55,689 nt of DNA from Alphaproteobacteria bacterium (lineage in GTDB: Bacteria; Pseudomonadota; Alphaproteobacteria; Sphingomonadales; Kordiimonadaceae). This document shows, in pieces, positions 1 through 9,029 of the stretch (position 1 is its first letter; each line of letters starts with the position of its first letter). The stretch spans positions 1-55,689 of the forward strand of contig SBGU01000050.1 in assembly GCA_006226495.1 (NCBI GenBank), in the 5' to 3' direction. Position numbers and translations under genes: made by a program. The notes below the pieces were generated by a model that saw nothing but the letters and a program-made list of their open reading frames with translations, did no database searches and was not told the origin of the DNA.

Positions 1-113
1 CATTTAATGATTTTTGGAATTGCAATTCTTGATGCCGTAAATTGTAATGCTCATATCATTCAACACTTTGTCTTTGCAGGTTGCGATGTGCGGGGTTTGT
101 ACATCCGCCTCCC
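1..113. other. Left-edge non-coding stretch
   Basis: AT-rich sequence downstream of the leftward PhyH gene. It holds a perfect 12-bp palindrome, GAATTGCAATTC, at 17-28. I see no convincing gene; short open frames here lack a ribosome site and the GC3 bias of the real genes. Confidence 0.4.
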
Positions 114-1106
114 TCATGCCTCAGGATGCCGCTTCAGAATACCATGCCTTTTATTCACCTTCAGCTTTTCGGGCGTCAGGTGCAGGACATAGCTGTGTCT
201 TGTCCGGTCTGGGTCCAGGCGGGCTGAGCCACCATGGGCCAGCGCCGCGTGCCAGAAAATGGCATTGCCTTTTTTCACGATGAAGGTTTCCCGCGGGTAT
301 GTGTTTTCCACCTGGGCCCGAAGCCAGTCCAGATAGGCCTGGCCGTCTTCTTCGCCCACGGTCACGAAATTGGTTTCCGGGTAATTCGCATCATAGCTGG
401 GCCACATGCCGATGCGGTGGCTGCCCGGGTAATAGACCAGCGGGCCACTGTCCGGATGAATGTCCTCAAGCGCGATCCAGCAGCCGATCAGGTGGTTGCG
501 GGGATAAATATGAAAAAAGGCATTGTCCTGATGGACGGGCTGTTCGCTGCCATTGCCGAAACTCAGGCTGAAATCGGTTGTCGCCTTCCGGCCAAACAGC
601 AGACTGCAGGTGTCGATAATGTCTGGCAGGTGCGCGGCGTCGTAAAACAGCCGGGATTCTTTCATCAGGTCGTGAATGCGCCAGTTGCTGTTGGTTTTGA
701 CCCATTCCCGTTCCTCAGCCGACAGGGTCACGGCTTCCGTCTGGCGCATCCAGCGGTGGCCGTCCTCACCCTGCCGCCGCACGCTGACGGCACGGGCCTT
801 GGGGAATTTTTCCCTGCCCTCCCAGAAGCCGGTATTGATGCTGTCGATCAGCCGGTCGCACATCGCACCCGGCATCACTTTTTTGGTGACATAACCCTTG
901 TCCAGCCAGGTTTGCAGGGTTGCGCGGTCCTCAGGAGCCAGGTCCTGCCGCCGGTCCAGTTGCGCCTGCGCGTCGGGCTGGTCATACCAGGGCATGTCCT
1001 TGATATTGTTGGGCCACTGGCCATCGATACGGAAATCCTTCGCCGTGCGATACCTGTATGCCTTCTTCAGAAGGGAAGCTCTGGTCTTTAGCGACAGTTT
1101 GGCCAT
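114..1106 (-). CDS. Phytanoyl-CoA dioxygenase (PhyH) family protein
   Basis: 330 residues. The double-stranded beta-helix of Fe(II)/2-oxoglutarate oxygenases is recognisable from the iron-binding facial triad: H192-Q-D194 in PVHQDNAFFH, then a distal His at 291 in LAHGGSARL. An Arg a few residues later (RTRHSYVLHL, about 301-303) would hold 2-oxoglutarate. Family members hydroxylate lipids or small molecules; the substrate here cannot be read. The ATG follows AAGGG at a normal distance. It lies 29 bp after the CDF exporter gene and is probably co-transcribed with it. A second, distant PhyH protein is encoded at 18.1 kb. Family assignment is firm, substrate unknown. Confidence 0.9.
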   Translation of the reverse strand: MAKLSLKTRASLLKKAYRYRTAKDFRIDGQWPNNIKDMPWYDQPDAQAQLDRRQDLAPEDRATLQTWLDKGYVTKKVMPGAMCDRLIDSINTGFWEGREKFPKARAVSVRRQGEDGHRWMRQTEAVTLSAEEREWVKTNSNWRIHDLMKESRLFYDAAHLPDIIDTCSLLFGRKATTDFSLSFGNGSEQPVHQDNAFFHIYPRNHLIGCWIALEDIHPDSGPLVYYPGSHRIGMWPSYDANYPETNFVTVGEEDGQAYLDWLRAQVENTYPRETFIVKKGNAIFWHAALAHGGSARLDPDRTRHSYVLHLTPEKLKVNKRHGILKRHPEA

Positions 1107-1135
1107 ATCTCAGCCCTTGATGCCCGGAAAGATGA

Positions 1136-2062
1136 TCATGCTTCTTCCTTGATATCCGGCAATTCCTGGACCGTCAGGCCATGCGACAGCACGGTCGGCG
1201 GGTCCATATGGATCAGAATTTCGGTGTCCGGGAAGGTTTCACCGAGGGTGGCCTCCACTTCGTCCGCGATCACATGGGCGGCGGCCACCGTCATATCCCC
1301 CGGCACCTCGATATGCATCTGGATGAAACGGTCGCGGCCGGCGGAACGGGTCTTAAGCTCGTGCAGGCCCTTCACGTCCGGGTTGCCCATGACAATGTTG
1401 AAAATCTGTTCGCGCTCCTCGGGCGAAAATTCCCGGTCCATCAGCATGTCGATGGCGGGGCGCACGATATCATAGGCGCTTTTGAGGATATAAAGCCCGA
1501 TCAGCACGCCGAAGATGCCGTCCGCACGCAGGAAACCCTCGGCGCTCAGAAACGCTGCCGCGATGACCGACAGATTGAGGAGCATGTCGCCCTTATAATG
1601 CAGATGGTCGCCCCGGACTGCGAGCGACGCCGTGTGCCGGACCACATAGGACTGGAACATCACCAGGCCGAGCGACAGCAGGATGGCGATGGCGGAAATG
1701 ATCATCACCAGGCTGGACTGCTCCACCGGTTCCGGCTCCCAGATATGGCTGGACGATTCAAGCACCAGGAACACGGCAGAGCCGCTCATCACCGCGGCCT
1801 GAAACAGGCCCGCCAGCGCCTCGGCCTTGCCGTGCCCGAACCGGTGATCGTCATCAGGCGGCATCAGGGCGGTGCGGATGGCAAACATGGTAACCAGGGA
1901 CGCCGCAAGGTCGAGCGACGAATCTGCCAAGGACCCCAGAAGCGCCACCGAGCCCGACAGCCACCAGACAATGGCCTTGCCGACGACAAGGCACAGCGCC
2001 ACGGAAACCGAGGCCCGTGTCGCCCAGCGCATCAGGTTGCCTGCGTCGCCTTTGTCCAGCAC
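1136..2062 (-). CDS. Cation diffusion facilitator (FieF-like metal exporter)
   Basis: 308 residues, normal for the family. The N-terminal part is hydrophobic with about six transmembrane segments. It carries the metal-site aspartates in SLADSSLDL (early TM2) and the HRFGHGKAEAL loop typical of FieF/YiiP. The C-terminal 90 residues form the cytoplasmic metallochaperone-like domain (VKGLHELKTRSAGRDRFIQMHIEV). It would exchange Fe(II)/Zn(II)/Mn(II) for protons at the inner membrane. Translation probably starts at a GTG preceded by GGGGGA. It is first in a two-gene unit with the PhyH dioxygenase, an iron enzyme, which may or may not be meaningful. The exact metal is not determinable. Confidence 0.9.
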   Translation of the reverse strand: MLDKGDAGNLMRWATRASVSVALCLVVGKAIVWWLSGSVALLGSLADSSLDLAASLVTMFAIRTALMPPDDDHRFGHGKAEALAGLFQAAVMSGSAVFLVLESSSHIWEPEPVEQSSLVMIISAIAILLSLGLVMFQSYVVRHTASLAVRGDHLHYKGDMLLNLSVIAAAFLSAEGFLRADGIFGVLIGLYILKSAYDIVRPAIDMLMDREFSPEEREQIFNIVMGNPDVKGLHELKTRSAGRDRFIQMHIEVPGDMTVAAAHVIADEVEATLGETFPDTEILIHMDPPTVLSHGLTVQELPDIKEEA

Positions 2063-2132
2063 TATCGTTATCCCCCGTCACACGCGCGGTCCGCGCCCCA
2101 CATGGCTAGCCAATAGGGAGATGCCGCACAAG

Positions 2133-2158
2133 AAAAAACGCCCCGCCGAAGCGGAGCG
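2133..2158 (-). terminator. Intrinsic terminator of the F0 operon
   Basis: On the minus strand an 8-bp GC-rich stem (2139-2146 with 2151-2158, one G-U pair, TTCG-type tetraloop) is followed by six T residues. It sits about 35 bp after the atpF stop and would end the ATP synthase transcript. Confidence 0.8.
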
Positions 2159-2193
2159 TTTGGGTACTCGGTACAGATTACTCGAAACAGAAA

Positions 2194-2700
2194 TCAGTGC
2201 AGCTTGGCTTCGACGTCGCCAATAGCGGCATCAACCAGGGCGCCACCGGCCTTGCCTTTGAGGTTGTCGGCCAGCACGGCGGTTGCGGCAGTAACAGCCA
2301 CATTCACGGCAACGGCCTTGACTTCCTTCACCGCAGCGGCTTCGGCCTGGCGGATCTTTTCTTCGGCGGCGCGGCTGCGACGCTCGACCAGGCGGGTGAT
2401 ATCCGCTTTGGCTTCTTCAGCCATGATGCGGGCATCTTCCTGCGCCTGGGCAACCATTTCGGCAGCCTCTTTTTCGGCTTCGCGCTGTTTGCGCTGATAG
2501 TCGCTCAGCAGGCTTTCGGCCTCGTCGCGCAGGGCCTTGGCTTCCTCGATCTGGGCCTTGATGGCGTCAGAACGGGCATCCAGCATTTCGCCGATTTTCT
2601 TGTGGGCCTTGGCATACACAACACCGCCGACAAACACGACGAAGGAGCAGCCTACCCAGAAGGTCGGATCAAGATAGAAGGGTTCGCCTTGAACGGACAT
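2194..2700 (-). CDS. atpF: F0F1 ATP synthase subunit b
   Basis: 168 residues from the ATG that follows the b' stop by one base, preceded by AAGGAAGGGAG. One N-terminal membrane anchor (about residues 8-28, FWVGCSFVVFVGGVVYA) is followed by a long charged alpha-helix, the peripheral stalk, which dimerises with b' to hold F1 against rotation. The helix is rich in A, E, K and R with no proline, as expected for the right-handed coiled coil. A longer upstream in-frame start exists but would overlap the b' gene by 36 bases and lacks a better ribosome site. Last gene of the F0 operon, just before the terminator. Confidence 0.95.
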   Translation of the reverse strand: MSVQGEPFYLDPTFWVGCSFVVFVGGVVYAKAHKKIGEMLDARSDAIKAQIEEAKALRDEAESLLSDYQRKQREAEKEAAEMVAQAQEDARIMAEEAKADITRLVERRSRAAEEKIRQAEAAAVKEVKAVAVNVAVTAATAVLADNLKGKAGGALVDAAIGDVEAKLH

Positions 2701-2701
2701 G

Positions 2702-3241
2702 TTACGCTCCCTTCCTGCTTGCCAGCGCGGTTTCAACCGCTTTGGCTACCGCGGCATCTTCACCTTCGACGCCGGCCAGTTTGGCCATGATGTCGACGGC
2801 AGCGCCGGTGGCGATTTCGCTGATACCGGCCAGGGCTTCATCCTTGGCCTTGGCGATACGGGCTTCGGCTTCGTCGGCTTTTTTGCCGAGTTCGGCATCC
2901 AGCTCGGCCTGGGCCTTGGCGATATCGGCCTGGATCGCGTCCTTGGCGCCGAGGATCAGTTCCTGGGCCTTCCTGCGCGCTTCGGCAACGGCGGCTTCAT
3001 AGGAAGCCTTCACCTCTTCGGCGTCCTTGCGGAGACGCTCGGCGGTATCCAGATCAGTGGCGATACGCTCTTCGCGCTCTTCCAGGACCTTGGTCACACG
3101 CGGCAGAACGGCGCGCGACACGATCAGGAACAGCACGGCAAAGCTGATGATCAACCAGATGATCTGCTCTTCATAGGTCGCGAGATTCAGTTGCGGCAGA
3201 CCGCCCTTTTGTTCTGCGACTTCTGTATGAGCTTCTGACAT
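2702..3241 (-). CDS. atpG: F0F1 ATP synthase subunit b' (second b-type subunit)
   Basis: About 179 residues. After a 30-residue N-terminal arm there is a single membrane helix (EEQIIWLIISFAVLFLIVS), then PRVTKVLEEREERI and a long amphipathic stalk helix. Phototrophs and most Alphaproteobacteria carry this divergent b' copy beside b, and the two form a heterodimeric peripheral stalk. The ATG at 3241 is chosen; a GTG immediately upstream (3244) would add one residue. It is separated from atpE by a 143-bp spacer that contains a stable hairpin, and is followed directly by atpF. The symbol is sometimes given as atpF2 or atpX. Confidence 0.93.
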   Translation of the reverse strand: MSEAHTEVAEQKGGLPQLNLATYEEQIIWLIISFAVLFLIVSRAVLPRVTKVLEEREERIATDLDTAERLRKDAEEVKASYEAAVAEARRKAQELILGAKDAIQADIAKAQAELDAELGKKADEAEARIAKAKDEALAGISEIATGAAVDIMAKLAGVEGEDAAVAKAVETALASRKGA

Positions 3242-3293
3242 CACTTGCCTCTATGGCTTGGGTGTTCAAAAACGGGCCATTTGGCCACGGGGC

Positions 3294-3312
3294 CGCGGAA
3301 CCAGGTTCCGCG
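3294..3312 (-). other. Intercistronic hairpin between atpE and the b' gene
   Basis: Perfect inverted repeat, CGCGGAA (3294-3300) with TTCCGCG (3306-3312), five-base loop, and no T-tract. Placed directly after atpE, it could stabilise the upstream message and so help give the higher yield of subunit c that the ring needs. That role is inferred. Confidence 0.45.
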
Positions 3313-3384
3313 AAGGTCCGGATAGTGGCTGGCGCGGCCGACCTGCGACCGCGCCAAAACCTCCAGACCCAGTGTTCGCTGTTC

Positions 3385-3609
3385 TTAGGTGAACAGGATC
3401 AGGAACGCGATAACGAGCGCGAACAGGCCGGTAGCTTCGGTCAGGGCGAAGCCGATCAGCAGGTTGGTGAACTGCTTCGGAGCAGCCGACGGGTTCCTGA
3501 GGGCGCCCGAGAGGTAGCTACCGAAGATGTTGCCGAGGCCGATACCGATACCTGCGAGAGCGAGGGTGGCAATGCCAGCACCGATCATTTTTGCAGCAGC
3601 GAGTTCCAT
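3385..3609 (-). CDS. atpE: F0F1 ATP synthase subunit c
   Basis: 74 residues forming a helical hairpin of the proton-driven c-ring. The first helix has the glycine-rich packing motif GIGIGLGN (residues 20-27), the polar loop is RNPSAAPKQ (38-46), and the second helix carries the ion-binding carboxylate Glu58 in FALTEATGLF. The motif around E58 indicates proton rather than sodium coupling, because the extra polar ligands of Na+ rings are not evident. It is third in the F0 operon. Confidence 0.97.
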   Translation of the reverse strand: MELAAAKMIGAGIATLALAGIGIGLGNIFGSYLSGALRNPSAAPKQFTNLLIGFALTEATGLFALVIAFLILFT

Positions 3610-3675
3610 GTTCTAGTCCTTTTCTGTAACTGGATCGATTGGTTGTTTGGTTGTTTGGTCGTCTGAACCGGTATC

Positions 3676-4425
3676 TTAGTGGCCCGGATGCATTGCATCA
3701 TTCAGGTAGATACAGGTCAAAATCGTGAAGACATAAGCCTGCAGGCAGGCAACCAGGATTTCGAGGCCGGTCAGCAGCACGGTTACACCGAACGGCAGCA
3801 CAGCACCGACCATACCGGCAACACCGGCAGCGCCAAGGCTGATGATAAAGCCTGCGAAAACTTTCATCATGATGTGGCCGGCCAGCATGTTGGCGAACAG
3901 ACGAACCGCCAGGCTGATCGGGCGCGTGCAGTAGGAGATGATCTCGATGAGCACGATCAGCGGCAGAAGCCACAGCGGAACGCCCGACGGCGCGAACAGG
4001 CGCAGGTAACCGGCGCCGTTCTTGATGAAACCGATAAGGGTCACGCCGACGAACACAAACAGGGCCATCGCGAAGTTGACGGCGATATGGCTCGTGGCGG
4101 TGAAGCTGTAAGGCAGCATGCCGGCCAGGTTCAGGCCCAGGATGAACACAAACAGCGTGAAGATGAACGGGAAGTATTTCTTGCCTTCGCGGCCCACGTT
4201 GTCGCGGATCATGCCGGCGACAAATTCATAGAGCACCTCGACGGCCGACTGCCAGCGCCCCGGTACCGCTGCGCTTTTGCGCATGCCGGCAACCATGAAC
4301 AGGCTCATGAAGCTGACAACGATAACCATCCAGAGCGAGCTATTGGTGAACGACGCATCAAAGCCGGCGATTTCCATTTGAAAGAGGGGCTTGATCTCGA
4401 ATTGCTCAATAGGGCTGTGGGCCAC
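3676..4425 (-). CDS. atpB: F0F1 ATP synthase subunit a
   Basis: 249 residues from a GTG that gives the usual alphaproteobacterial beginning MAHSPIEQFEIKPLF. The frame is open to a TTG at 4476 that overlaps atpI, but that start makes the protein longer than usual. Five to six membrane helices are visible. The essential proton-channel arginine lies in LAVRLFANMLAGHIMMK, and the C-terminal helix (LEILVACLQAYVFTILTCIYL) packs on the c-ring. Subunit a forms the two half-channels that load and unload Glu58 of subunit c. Confidence 0.95.
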   Translation of the reverse strand: MAHSPIEQFEIKPLFQMEIAGFDASFTNSSLWMVIVVSFMSLFMVAGMRKSAAVPGRWQSAVEVLYEFVAGMIRDNVGREGKKYFPFIFTLFVFILGLNLAGMLPYSFTATSHIAVNFAMALFVFVGVTLIGFIKNGAGYLRLFAPSGVPLWLLPLIVLIEIISYCTRPISLAVRLFANMLAGHIMMKVFAGFIISLGAAGVAGMVGAVLPFGVTVLLTGLEILVACLQAYVFTILTCIYLNDAMHPGH

Positions 4426-4472
4426 GGCTACAGTCTCTTCAAGTTGGGCACGCCGCACCAAGCGGCCTGCTG

Positions 4473-4805
4473 TCAATCCTTACCATGTTCCTGAGACACC
4501 GGATCGGCGTCCTGGTCCTGCATTTTCCTGGCCTCGCGGATAACGTTCCTCAGGCCTGCAGCAAATCCCATAATCAGAAACACGAACAAAAACACGGGCG
4601 GTGTAGCGAGCCATTTGTCCAACGTCAAGCCAATTAGCACGCCGACTGCAACTCCGGCCACCAATTCTATGCCCATCTTGAAAGCCACGCCCATGGCGCT
4701 CCCCTTACCCGTCGTATTTTCGGGCTCAGGCTCGGCTTTCTTGCGGGCGGCGCTCAACCGTTGTTCAAGGTCGGCAAGCTTCGGGTCTTTCGTATTTTCA
4801 CCCAT
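4473..4805 (-). CDS. atpI: AtpI-family F0 assembly protein
   Basis: 110 residues. A charged N-terminal 40 residues are followed by two transmembrane helices (about 45-66 and 70-88, with FKMGIELVAGVAVGVLIGL and FLFVFLIMGFAAGLRN) and a charged tail. This is the AtpI/AtpQ arrangement that leads F0 operons; family members assist c-ring assembly and possibly Mg2+ uptake. It is the first gene behind the strong promoter at 4893-4921. Its stop overlaps the possible early TTG of atpB. Confidence 0.88.
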   Translation of the reverse strand: MGENTKDPKLADLEQRLSAARKKAEPEPENTTGKGSAMGVAFKMGIELVAGVAVGVLIGLTLDKWLATPPVFLFVFLIMGFAAGLRNVIREARKMQDQDADPVSQEHGKD

Positions 4806-4892
4806 CGCCTACGTCCCCTAAGGTTATGGATCAAACAGACCACCGCCATGGCGCTCCCGGCATTGCCAGAATCGCCGCCAAAAGGCGCCTGC

Positions 4893-4921
4893 AACATAGT
4901 GATTGCCCCCCAAAGTGTCAA
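4893..4921 (-). promoter_or_regulatory. Sigma-70 promoter of the F0 operon
   Basis: The minus strand reads TTGACA (4916-4921), a 17-bp spacer, then TATGTT (4893-4898). Transcription would begin near 4886, giving an 80-base leader before atpI. A perfect -35 with optimal spacing fits a constitutive, highly expressed operon. The rest of the 326-bp gap up to 5131 is AT-rich, with a run of eight A residues near 4961-4968, and shows no gene. Confidence 0.75.
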
Positions 4922-5131
4922 GACATTGCGGAAAAAGCTTAACTTATTGTTTTTATTACAAAAAAAATGAAAATACATCGGACCTTGGGCCATATGGGCG
5001 CCCGCCCCTTCCGGTTCCGGCATCCTGCCTTCGGGGATTCAGCCTTCAGGGCACGTCATGGCAATGGATTGCATTCACGGCCAAACCGTACCAGTCTGGC
5101 CACACAGATCAGGCAGGGAGGGCCGAACACC

Positions 5132-5485
5132 ATGGCAAATCACCGTATTTATGCAATGAGCTTCGCGAAGGTTTACCCGGCCTATATCGCCAAGGCCGAA
5201 AAGAAAGGCCGCACCAGGGCCGAAGTCGACACGGTCATCCACTGGCTGACCGGCTATGACCGGGACGCGCTGTCCGATGTCCTGGAACAGGGCACCGATA
5301 TCGAAACCTTCTTCACCAAGGCCCCTGCCCTGAACCCGGCCCGGACCTTGGTTACCGGCGTGATCTGCGGTGTGCGGATCGAGGAAATCGAAGACGATAT
5401 CATGCGCGAAGTGCGCTACCTGGACAAACTGGTCGACGAACTGGCCAAGGGCCGGCCCATGGAAAAGATTCTGCGCACGGCCTGA
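5132..5485 (+). CDS. DUF2200 family protein
   Basis: 117 residues, matching my memory of the DUF2200 family ([19 protein letters not shown], then [21 protein letters not shown]). The family has no established reaction. The ATG at 5132 is chosen because AGGGAGGG sits just upstream and the family begins exactly here; the frame is open further upstream but that part is not protein-like. The gene is transcribed away from the F0 operon and converges with smc, whose stop is only 12 bp away. It is a small, soluble, mixed alpha/beta protein with no membrane segment. Confidence 0.8.
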   Translation: MANHRIYAMSFAKVYPAYIAKAEKKGRTRAEVDTVIHWLTGYDRDALSDVLEQGTDIETFFTKAPALNPARTLVTGVICGVRIEEIEDDIMREVRYLDKLVDELAKGRPMEKILRTA

Positions 5486-5497
5486 GGACCTTCCGGC

Positions 5498-8400
5498 CTA
5501 GCCGGCGTCCCGCATTTCGGATGCCCGCTCCAGGTCGACCGACACCAGGGTCGAAATGCCCCGTTCCGCCATCGTGACCCCAAACAGCCGGTTCATGCGC
5601 GCCATGGACACCGCATTGTGGGTGACAATCAGGAACCGGGTGTCGGTGCGACCGGTCATTTCGTCCAGCAAATTACAAAAACGTTCCACGTTGGCATCGT
5701 CCAGCGGGGCGTCCACCTCGTCGAGCACACAAATGGGCGCCGGGTTGGTGATAAAGACGGCAAAGATCAGCGACAGCGCCGTCAGCGCCTGCTCGCCGCC
5801 CGACAGCAGGGACAGGGCCTGAAGTTTCTTGCCCGGCGGGCTCGCGAAAATCTCGAGGCCGGCATCCAGGGGATCGTCGGATTCGGTCAGTTCCAGATGC
5901 GCGGTGCCACCACCGAACAGGCTTTTGAACAGTTCGCCAAAATGCTGGTTCACCACCTCGAACGCCGCCAGCAGGCGTTCGCGGCCTTCCCGGTTCAGGC
6001 TGGATATGGCTTGCCTCAGCCGCGCGATGGCGCTTTCAAGGTCGGCCCGCTCGCCCGTCAGGTGGGTCAGTTGCTCTTCGATCTCGGTCAGTTCCTCGTC
6101 GGCGCGCAGGTTCACCGCCCCCAGGCGTTCGCGTTCGCGTTTCAGCCGGTCCAACTGGACCTCCAGCACGCTGGCGTCCGGCAGCCTGTCGGCGCTTTCG
6201 ATCCCGACCTTTTCCATCAATTGCGTCGGCGCACATTCAAAGCGTTCACCCACCTGCAGCGCAATGTCCTTGCGGCGGCTGACGGCGTTTTCGACCGCAG
6301 CTTCGGCCCTGATCTGGCGTTCGCGCGCTTCGGTCTGGGTTTCCTGAACCGCACGCAGGGCGCGGTCCTTTTCGGCCAGTTGTACTTCGGCTGCCTGCAG
6401 TTTTTCGTTCGCTTCCGTGCGGGCAGCGTCAGCCAGCGATAGCTGGTCCAACAGGAGCTGCAGGCGGCGTTCATGTTCTTCGGGGCCGGCTTCCACGGCA
6501 GCGAGCTGCTTCTTGGTATCCGCCTCACGTTCGTCCAGCGCCTTCAACTGTTTCTCGGCACTTGTCACGCGCAGGGTCCAGGCGCCTGATTCGGTATGGA
6601 TGGCGCTCAGCCGGTCGGTGCGGGCCTGGGCTTCACGGCGCAGACTGTCATAGGCCGCACGTGCGGTCGACAGCTCGGCGCGCAGGCTTTCAACCTTCGC
6701 CCGCAGGCTTTTCAGTTCTTCCTCCAGCGCCAGGTTCTGCGGCAGTTCGGCGATGCGGGCATCGATGGCATCCAGCCGGCTTCTGGTCTCGGCCTCCTCG
6801 GCCTTCAGGCGCGCCAGTGTATCCTTCAGCATGTTGGCACGGCTGGCGCGTTTGCTGGCTTCCTGTTCGGCGGCCACCAGTGCCCGGCGCGCGTCAGCCA
6901 GCGCTTTTTCGGTTTCCTGCCTCAGTTGCCGCATGGCCTGTTCGGCCTCGCGCGCTTTCTGGTGCGCGTCGCCGGCCTGGGCCGCGGCAGCGGTTGCCCG
7001 CTCGGCCTCGCCTGCGGCTTTCTCATGCTGGGCCTTCAGGGCCGCCAGCCGGTTTTTCTGTTCGAGCCGCACAGCAGCCGCGCCCGGCGCACCGGCTTTC
7101 TGCACATAGCCGTCCCAGTCCCAGAAGGCGCCGTCCTTGGATACCAGCCGCTGGCCTGGTTTCAGGGCCGCTTGCAGGCCGGCACCGTCCATGCCGTCCG
7201 GCAACAGGCCCGCGAACGCGAACCGGCGCTTCAGCGCCGCCGGGGCCTCGACAAACTGGTCAATCGCTTCGATGCCTGCGGGCCATGTGGCGGCCTCAAG
7301 CGCGGGCAGTTCCTGCCAGAAACGGCTGGCGCCATCATTCAGGCCGGCTTCGGCTTCTTCGCCCAGCACGGCGCCCACGGCGCGTTCATATCCGGGTTTG
7401 GCTTTCAGCCGGTCGGCGACCGGGCTGTCGGCCTTGGCGCTCGCAGCTTCAAGAAGCCGGCTCAGGCTTGCGACCTCGCCCATCAGGGTTTTGGCGGCAC
7501 CTTCCAGTTCGGCCCGGGTGGCATCGGCATCGTTCCGGCGCGCACGGGCCTGCTGCGTGGCGCTTTCCGCCGCCTGCAATGCCTCGCCCGACTTGGCCAG
7601 CCGGTCCTCGCCTTCCGCGACCGCCACTTCGGCTGCCTTCAGGGCGGCGGCCACCGTGTCTTCTGCGGCCATGGCATCCATTTCGCGTTCAATGCGGGCC
7701 TGTTCGGCGCGCAACTGGTCGCCACGCCGGTTGATCGCCAGCTTGTCGCTTTCAAGGCTGGATCGCCGGGCGCGGGCCTGGGCCGCCTGCTCACTTTGCC
7801 TGTCGTAGGCCGATTCGGCTTCACCCGCCGCCTTCTGGGCCGTTTCCATGCGTTCGCGGGCCGAAACTTCGGCATCCTTTTCCGCGTCGCGTGCTGCTTC
7901 CAGCCGTGCCTTTTCGCTGTTCAGCCGTTCAAGCGCCGCGCCCGCGTCGGCAGAGATTTCCTGTTCGCGGTCGCGGTCGCCCGCAATCTGTTCAAGGCTT
8001 GCGCGCAAATTGGCGGCGGCTTCGCGCCGGCGCGCGGCTTCGGCGTCCAGGTTTTCGCGTTCGATGGTCAGGCGCTGCAACTTCGCTGCGGCTTCGGCAT
8101 CGGCTTCCCGCAGGGGCGGCAGGGTTGCGGCCAGGTCGGCCTGCGCCGCCGACAGTTCCGCCACCTGGCCGGTGATGGCCGCAGCCGCGGTTGCCGCCTC
8201 GCGCATCTTGCGCTCAAGCTCGATCACATCTTCGGCCGCCTGTTTCCATTTCAGATACAGTAGCGAGGCTTCGGCCTGGCGGATATCGCCCGAAATCGAC
8301 CGGTAGCGCACCGCCTGTTTGGCCTGGCGTTTCAGGCTGGCGATCTGCACTTCCATGGCCTGGATCACATCCTGCAGGCGCACCAGGTTGCCTTCGGCGC

Positions 8401-8956
8401 CCTTGAGCCGGCTTTCGGCTTCCTTACGGCGCGTGTGCAGGCCGGAAATGCCGGCGGCTTCTTCAAGGATGGCGCGCCGGTCCTGCGGTTTGGCGTTGAT
8501 CAGGCTGCCGATGCGGCCCTGGCTCACAAGCGCCGGCGAATGCGCGCCGGTGGCCGCGTCCGCGAACAGAAGCTGCACATCCTTCTGGCGCACGTCCTTG
8601 CCGTTGATCCGGTAGGCAGAGCCCGAATCCCGCTCGATCCGGCGGGTGATCTCCAGCATGTCCTCGTCATTATAATCGGTGGGGGCGGACCGGTCGTGAT
8701 TGTCGATCACCAGCGTCACTTCAGCCAGGTTGCGGGCGGAGCGTTTGTCGGTGCCGGCGAAGATCACGTCTTCCATGCCGCTGCCGCGCAAGGACTTGGC
8801 CCGGTTTTCACCCATGACCCAGCGGATGGCTTCAAGAAGGTTGGATTTGCCGCAGCCGTTCGGCCCCACCACCCCCGTCAGGCCGCGTTCGATATGCAGC
8901 TCCGTCGGATCGGCGAAGGATTTGAATCCTGACAATCTGAGACGCGAAAATCTCAT
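5498..8956 (-). CDS. smc: Chromosome segregation protein SMC
   Basis: 1152 residues, the usual length. The N-terminal ATPase half has Walker A GPNGCGKSN at 31-39. Two very long alanine/glutamate-rich coiled coils flank a hinge region near residues 500-620. The C-terminal half has the ABC signature LSGGEQ at 1051-1056 and Walker B ICVLDEVDAPLDD with the catalytic Glu at 1080. SMC dimers with ScpAB extrude DNA loops and align the chromosome arms. It lies downstream of the tandem dsbA genes behind a terminator-like hairpin. GC3 is extreme, which gives a long open antisense frame that is not a gene. Confidence 0.98.
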   Translation of the reverse strand: MRFSRLRLSGFKSFADPTELHIERGLTGVVGPNGCGKSNLLEAIRWVMGENRAKSLRGSGMEDVIFAGTDKRSARNLAEVTLVIDNHDRSAPTDYNDEDMLEITRRIERDSGSAYRINGKDVRQKDVQLLFADAATGAHSPALVSQGRIGSLINAKPQDRRAILEEAAGISGLHTRRKEAESRLKGAEGNLVRLQDVIQAMEVQIASLKRQAKQAVRYRSISGDIRQAEASLLYLKWKQAAEDVIELERKMREAATAAAAITGQVAELSAAQADLAATLPPLREADAEAAAKLQRLTIERENLDAEAARRREAAANLRASLEQIAGDRDREQEISADAGAALERLNSEKARLEAARDAEKDAEVSARERMETAQKAAGEAESAYDRQSEQAAQARARRSSLESDKLAINRRGDQLRAEQARIEREMDAMAAEDTVAAALKAAEVAVAEGEDRLAKSGEALQAAESATQQARARRNDADATRAELEGAAKTLMGEVASLSRLLEAASAKADSPVADRLKAKPGYERAVGAVLGEEAEAGLNDGASRFWQELPALEAATWPAGIEAIDQFVEAPAALKRRFAFAGLLPDGMDGAGLQAALKPGQRLVSKDGAFWDWDGYVQKAGAPGAAAVRLEQKNRLAALKAQHEKAAGEAERATAAAAQAGDAHQKAREAEQAMRQLRQETEKALADARRALVAAEQEASKRASRANMLKDTLARLKAEEAETRSRLDAIDARIAELPQNLALEEELKSLRAKVESLRAELSTARAAYDSLRREAQARTDRLSAIHTESGAWTLRVTSAEKQLKALDEREADTKKQLAAVEAGPEEHERRLQLLLDQLSLADAARTEANEKLQAAEVQLAEKDRALRAVQETQTEARERQIRAEAAVENAVSRRKDIALQVGERFECAPTQLMEKVGIESADRLPDASVLEVQLDRLKRERERLGAVNLRADEELTEIEEQLTHLTGERADLESAIARLRQAISSLNREGRERLLAAFEVVNQHFGELFKSLFGGGTAHLELTESDDPLDAGLEIFASPPGKKLQALSLLSGGEQALTALSLIFAVFITNPAPICVLDEVDAPLDDANVERFCNLLDEMTGRTDTRFLIVTHNAVSMARMNRLFGVTMAERGISTLVSVDLERASEMRDAG

Positions 8957-8978
8957 GCCGCGCCCTGCTCCCCCTCTT

Positions 8979-9020
8979 TAAATCGAAACAGGCGACCTGC
9001 CCCCCGGCCGGTCGCCTGCA
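8979..9020 (-). terminator. Hairpin with T-rich tail between dsbA-like gene and smc
   Basis: A perfect 9-bp stem (CAGGCGACC at 8989-8997 with GGTCGCCTG at 9010-9018) is followed on the minus strand by TTTCGATTT. It lies between the stop of the lipoprotein DsbA gene and the smc start, so it probably attenuates or ends transcription before smc. Confidence 0.6.
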
Positions 9021-9029
9021 ATGACAGCG

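Noticed and set aside
6596-8263. 555-codon plus frame over smc
   Set aside because: Antisense shadow of the coiled-coil coding region.
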